A DNA stretch of 64,000 bases from positions 6,589,501 through 6,653,500 of the forward strand of contig JAFEKX020000001.1 of assembly GCA_016893485.2 (NCBI GenBank), in the 5' to 3' direction. Under the pieces are notes generated by a model that was given only the letters and a program-made list of their open reading frames with translations, had not been told where the DNA came from and made no database searches. Position numbers and translations under genes: made by a program. Below are positions 61,585 to 64,000 of this stretch, in pieces; the first letter of the stretch is position 1, and each line of letters opens with the position of its first letter. The stretch is from Streptomyces sp. P3. GTDB lineage: Bacteria > Actinomycetota > Actinomycetes > Streptomycetales > Streptomycetaceae.

Positions 61585-62316
61585 TCAATAGGTACTCCTC
61601 TCCACCATGGCCCAGAACCGGCTGATGATCTGGTCGAGGAAGTCCCGGCCGGCCTCGCCCGCCGCGACGGCGGAGTTGCCGCCGCCCCAGCTGAGGGTGG
61701 CGACCATCTGCGCCTGGTAGTCCTCGTGCAACTCCTGGAGGGAGTCCTCCAGGAGCCGCCGGTCCAGCGGCACCATCTTGCCGATCGGCCGTACGTACGC
61801 CTGCCACCGCGTCGTCATCGCGCTGCGCAGCAGCTCCGCGAGCCGGCTATCGCGCCCGGTGACGCTGATGAACTCGGGCAGCGAGAGGTCGAGCAGTTCG
61901 GCCAGTGCGGAGGACTGGCGCTCGGTGCCGCGCCATTGGTCGTGCTCCTCCATCCGCAGATACGCGAGGAGTTCGAGCCCGACGGCCCGGGCGACGTCCT
62001 CCGGCGCGAGGCCCCGGGCGAGCCGGTGCTCACGCAGCGTGCGTGGCTTGCCGATGAGTTCACCCGCCGAACACCACAACACGCCCGCGAGTGCGGTCAG
62101 TTCGGGCCCGGACGGCGCGGTGAGCCCCCGCTCCCAGGCGATGACCAGGTCAGGCGTGACATACGGCAGTCCGTACGAGGCACGCATGCCGTACGCGACG
62201 TGCTCGGGCCCCATGTTGAGCGCGGTACGGAGCCGGCGGGCGGCGGGCGCGTCGAACGGCGGAGTGGGCGGCGGAGGCGGCGTGGACGGGCTGGGCTGAA
62301 CTGGGGGTCGGCGCAC
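61585..62316 (-). CDS. Helix-turn-helix (XRE-type) DNA-binding protein
   Basis: About 243 residues, intact. The N-terminal Pro-rich region (PSPSTPPPPPTPP) is followed by two weak HTH candidates, RRLRTALNMGPEHVAYGMRASYGLPYVTPDLVIAWERG and RLARGLAPEDVARAVGLELLAYLRMEE. The second half (RRLLEDSLQELHEDYQAQMVATLSWG) is helical and probably binds a ligand or dimerises. GTG 62316 and TTG 62325 are possible starts; neither has a strong ribosome site. Converges with pfkA. A Streptomyces-specific regulator; target unknown. Confidence 0.75.
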   Translation of the reverse strand: MRRPPVQPSPSTPPPPPTPPFDAPAARRLRTALNMGPEHVAYGMRASYGLPYVTPDLVIAWERGLTAPSGPELTALAGVLWCSAGELIGKPRTLREHRLARGLAPEDVARAVGLELLAYLRMEEHDQWRGTERQSSALAELLDLSLPEFISVTGRDSRLAELLRSAMTTRWQAYVRPIGKMVPLDRRLLEDSLQELHEDYQAQMVATLSWGGGNSAVAAGEAGRDFLDQIISRFWAMVERSTY

Positions 62317-62970
62317 GCGCCACAAGCTAGGGGCGCCCGCGTGCGGTGACTACGGTCTGTTCGGCCAGGATTACGGATTGTAGGAACGTACGGATTTGGT
62401 CGCCCGGCGCGTCCGTACCGGGCCCGGGGCGCCTGAGATCGGTGACCCTGAGTGGTGAAGCCGGGAGCGGAGGGGCGAACCGAAGGTAACCCCGGGCCAC
62501 TGAATATGCCGCCCTGCCTTGCCATTTGCCGGTGCGGCGGGCTTCGGGGGTGGCTTGCCGGGGTGGGGTGTTTGGGCGGGGGTCGAAGGGGAGTGCGTTT
62601 GTGGTGGGGGTGGTGATCGGGTGTGGGGGATGTGGGAGGTGGCGGGAATTCGATGGTGGGGGTGGACCTGTCGGCAGAGGCGGCCGGGAGGCTCGGCTTC
62701 CCCCTCAGTCCGGACCCGGACACCGAGCCCGAGTTGCGTGCGGAGATCGCCGTCGACCGCGGTGCCGCGCCGCTCACTTCACCTGCGCGCCGCGCTCGGC
62801 GCGAACGCGCAGAGTTGATAAGGGTGTTCCGCCCCGGCGCGATGGTGCATGCGTACGGCGGGGATCATCTCCCCTTCCGGGGCGGGAGTTCACGCAGCCG
62901 TCACGGCGAGGGCGGAGTACCGGGAGTACGCGCCCGCGCCCAACGCCCCCGAGGCCCGCGGCCGGGGAGA
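62317..62970. other. 654-base stretch without a clear gene
   Basis: G-rich 62520-62650, then a plus-strand frame from about 62653 (VDLSAEAAGRLGFPLSPDPDTEPELRAEIAVDRG) that has normal amino-acid composition for 50 residues and could be the remnant of a gene broken near 62775 (continuation HLRAALGANAQS in another frame). I do not recognise it. No other frame looks coding. Nothing recognised as promoter. Confidence 0.5.
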
Positions 62971-63830
62971 TCAGCCCTTGACCGCCCCGCCCAGCGCGAA
63001 CCCGCCCCCAACCGCCGTGAGATCAGGACGTACAGCAGGATCACCGGCGTCGAGTACACGACGGAGAACGCGGCCAACTGCCCGTAGGCCACCATCCCCG
63101 GTTGCCGAAGAACTCGTTGATGCTCACGCTCGCCGGCATCTGGTCCGGGGTGAGGAGCAGCATGAAGGGGACGAAGAAGTTCCCCACATCATCACGAACG
63201 AGAAGATCGTGACGACGGCGACACCCGGACCCATGAGCGGCAGCACGATCCGGATCAGGGACTGGAGGGACGACGCGCCGTCCGTCCACGCGGCCTCTTC
63301 CAGTTCCTTCGGTACGCCGTCCATGAAGTTCTTCATCAGCCAGATGGCGAACGGGAGTTGGGATGCGGCGAAGAACAGGATGGTGCCCTGCATGGTGTCG
63401 ATGAGGTTGACCTGAACGAACAGGGCGTACACCGGCACCATGATCGCCGTGATGGGCAGGCTCGTGGTGAAGAGGATGGTGAGGAGGAACGGACGGTTCA
63501 GCCGGGACTGGAAGCGGGAGAGCGGGTACGCCGCCAGGGCCGCGCACACCACCGTCAGCAACGTGCCGCCGCCGCACAGGATCAGGCTGTTGAGCAGGGG
63601 CGTGAACGTGATGTCCGGCTTCAGGACCGCGTCGAAGTTGTCGAGGGTGAGGCTGCTGGGCGCCTTCACCCGCAGGCCCGCGTGCGGGTCGAGCGAGGAC
63701 AGTACGACCCAGGCCAGCGGGAGCGCGAACGCGGCGGCCACGACGAGGAGTCCGGCGTCCGCCGCCAGCCGCCGGCTCGTACGCCGGGAGAGCCGGGAGC
63801 GGCCGGGGAGAGGGTGGGGGTGAGCGCCAT
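62971..63830 (-). CDS. Carbohydrate ABC transporter permease (MalG type), several apparent frameshifts
   Basis: Inner-membrane permease of a CUT1 sugar importer. About 286 residues with six hydrophobic segments. The EAA loop is DGVPKELEEAAWTDGASSLQSLIRIVLPLMGPG, which contacts the ATPase. NRPFLLTILFTTSLPITAIMVPVYALFVQVNL and a C terminus GALGGAVKG-like are typical. Shifts near 63775, 63185, 63100 and 63009. ATG 63830 lies 3 bases after the upstream permease stop. The binding protein and substrate are outside the window. Confidence 0.85.
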
Positions 63831-63833
63831 GGG

Positions 63834-64000
63834 TCAGACCTCCGTCCGCAACAGCCGTACGTACACGAGGGAGAAGAGCGCGCCGACCAGCAACAGCAGC
63901 AGAGCGACCGCCGTGCCGTAGCCGATCATGCTGTTCTGGAAGGCCTGTTCGTACATGAAGAGGGGGAGGGTCTGGCTCTTGTTGCCGGGGCCGCCCCTCG
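63834..64000 (-). CDS. Carbohydrate ABC transporter permease (MalF type), C-terminal part
   Basis: Only the last 55 residues are in the window: FQNSMIGYGTAVALLLLLVGALFSLVYVRLLRTEV ends with TGA at 63834. A last membrane helix followed by a short basic tail is typical of the MalF/UgpA family, and it is directly upstream of the MalG-type permease as in all CUT1 operons. The remainder is beyond the right edge. Confidence 0.8.
   Translation of the reverse strand, partial: RGGPGNKSQTLPLFMYEQAFQNSMIGYGTAVALLLLLVGALFSLVYVRLLRTEV

Noticed and set aside
62653..63087. Small plus-strand gene before the permease
   Set aside because: The 50-residue normal stretch is too short and ends in shadow sequence; kept only as a comment in the gap entry.

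Overview
The window is a 64 kb stretch of high-GC actinobacterial chromosome, almost certainly Streptomyces. The atp operon, the FilP/Scy polar-growth coiled-coil genes, NucS instead of MutS/MutL, IcmA-type isobutyryl-CoA mutase and Streptomyces-specific families (DUF2550, SCO5389 family, DUF6230/DUF6114) all point there. From memory the order follows the S. coelicolor block running roughly from SCO5361 to SCO5429, which was not verified by a search.

Layout. 1-2707: translation and one-carbon genes (PrmC tail, threonylcarbamoyl-AMP synthase, a phosphatase-like protein lacking its nucleophile Cys, a serine hydroxymethyltransferase). 2837-12858: a WecA/TagO-type phosphotransferase, then the full F1Fo ATP synthase operon atpIBEFHAGDC with a strong terminator, then a DUF2550 gene. 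12955-17091: a secreted chitinase with two operator repeats around its promoter, cobalamin adenosyltransferase, 3-hydroxyacyl-CoA dehydrogenase and a lone STAS protein. 17365-22999: a P-loop protein with a membrane-anchored Ser/Thr/Pro-rich tail, the mismatch endonuclease NucS, a SCO5389-family protein, an LLM-type oxidoreductase and a small zinc-binding protein. 23013-32262: two tandem ABC exporter pairs, then filP and scy. 32471-36675: methylmalonyl-CoA epimerase, thiolase, MeaB and an MFS transporter. 36718-42507: repeat-rich variable DNA, a MarR regulator, three AIM24 proteins and small conserved genes. 42508-47268: a cellulose-synthase-like / GlxA copper oxidase / GH6 lipoprotein cluster. 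47444-51942: MarR, DUF3817, icmA, TetR and a thioredoxin-TPR protein. 51943-55294: a long non-coding leader and a three-gene DUF6230-DUF6114-exported protein unit. 55392-61502: pyruvate kinase, acetate kinase and phosphotransacetylase, with phosphofructokinase divergent from them. 61585-64000: a helix-turn-helix regulator and two sugar ABC permeases.

Several themes run together. B12-dependent acyl-CoA metabolism is spread over the window (adenosyltransferase, epimerase, MeaB, IcmA, thiolase, hydroxyacyl-CoA dehydrogenase). Tip growth is represented by FilP/Scy and by the CslA/GlxA/GH6 tip-glucan genes. Central carbon overflow is represented by pfk, pyk, pta and ack.

Caution on quality: about half of the genes, including essential ones such as atpA and atpD, carry one or more one-base shifts, nearly all a missing base in a G or C run. 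I treat these as sequence errors and give the whole gene as one feature. No tRNA, rRNA, CRISPR array, prophage or intact insertion sequence was seen.
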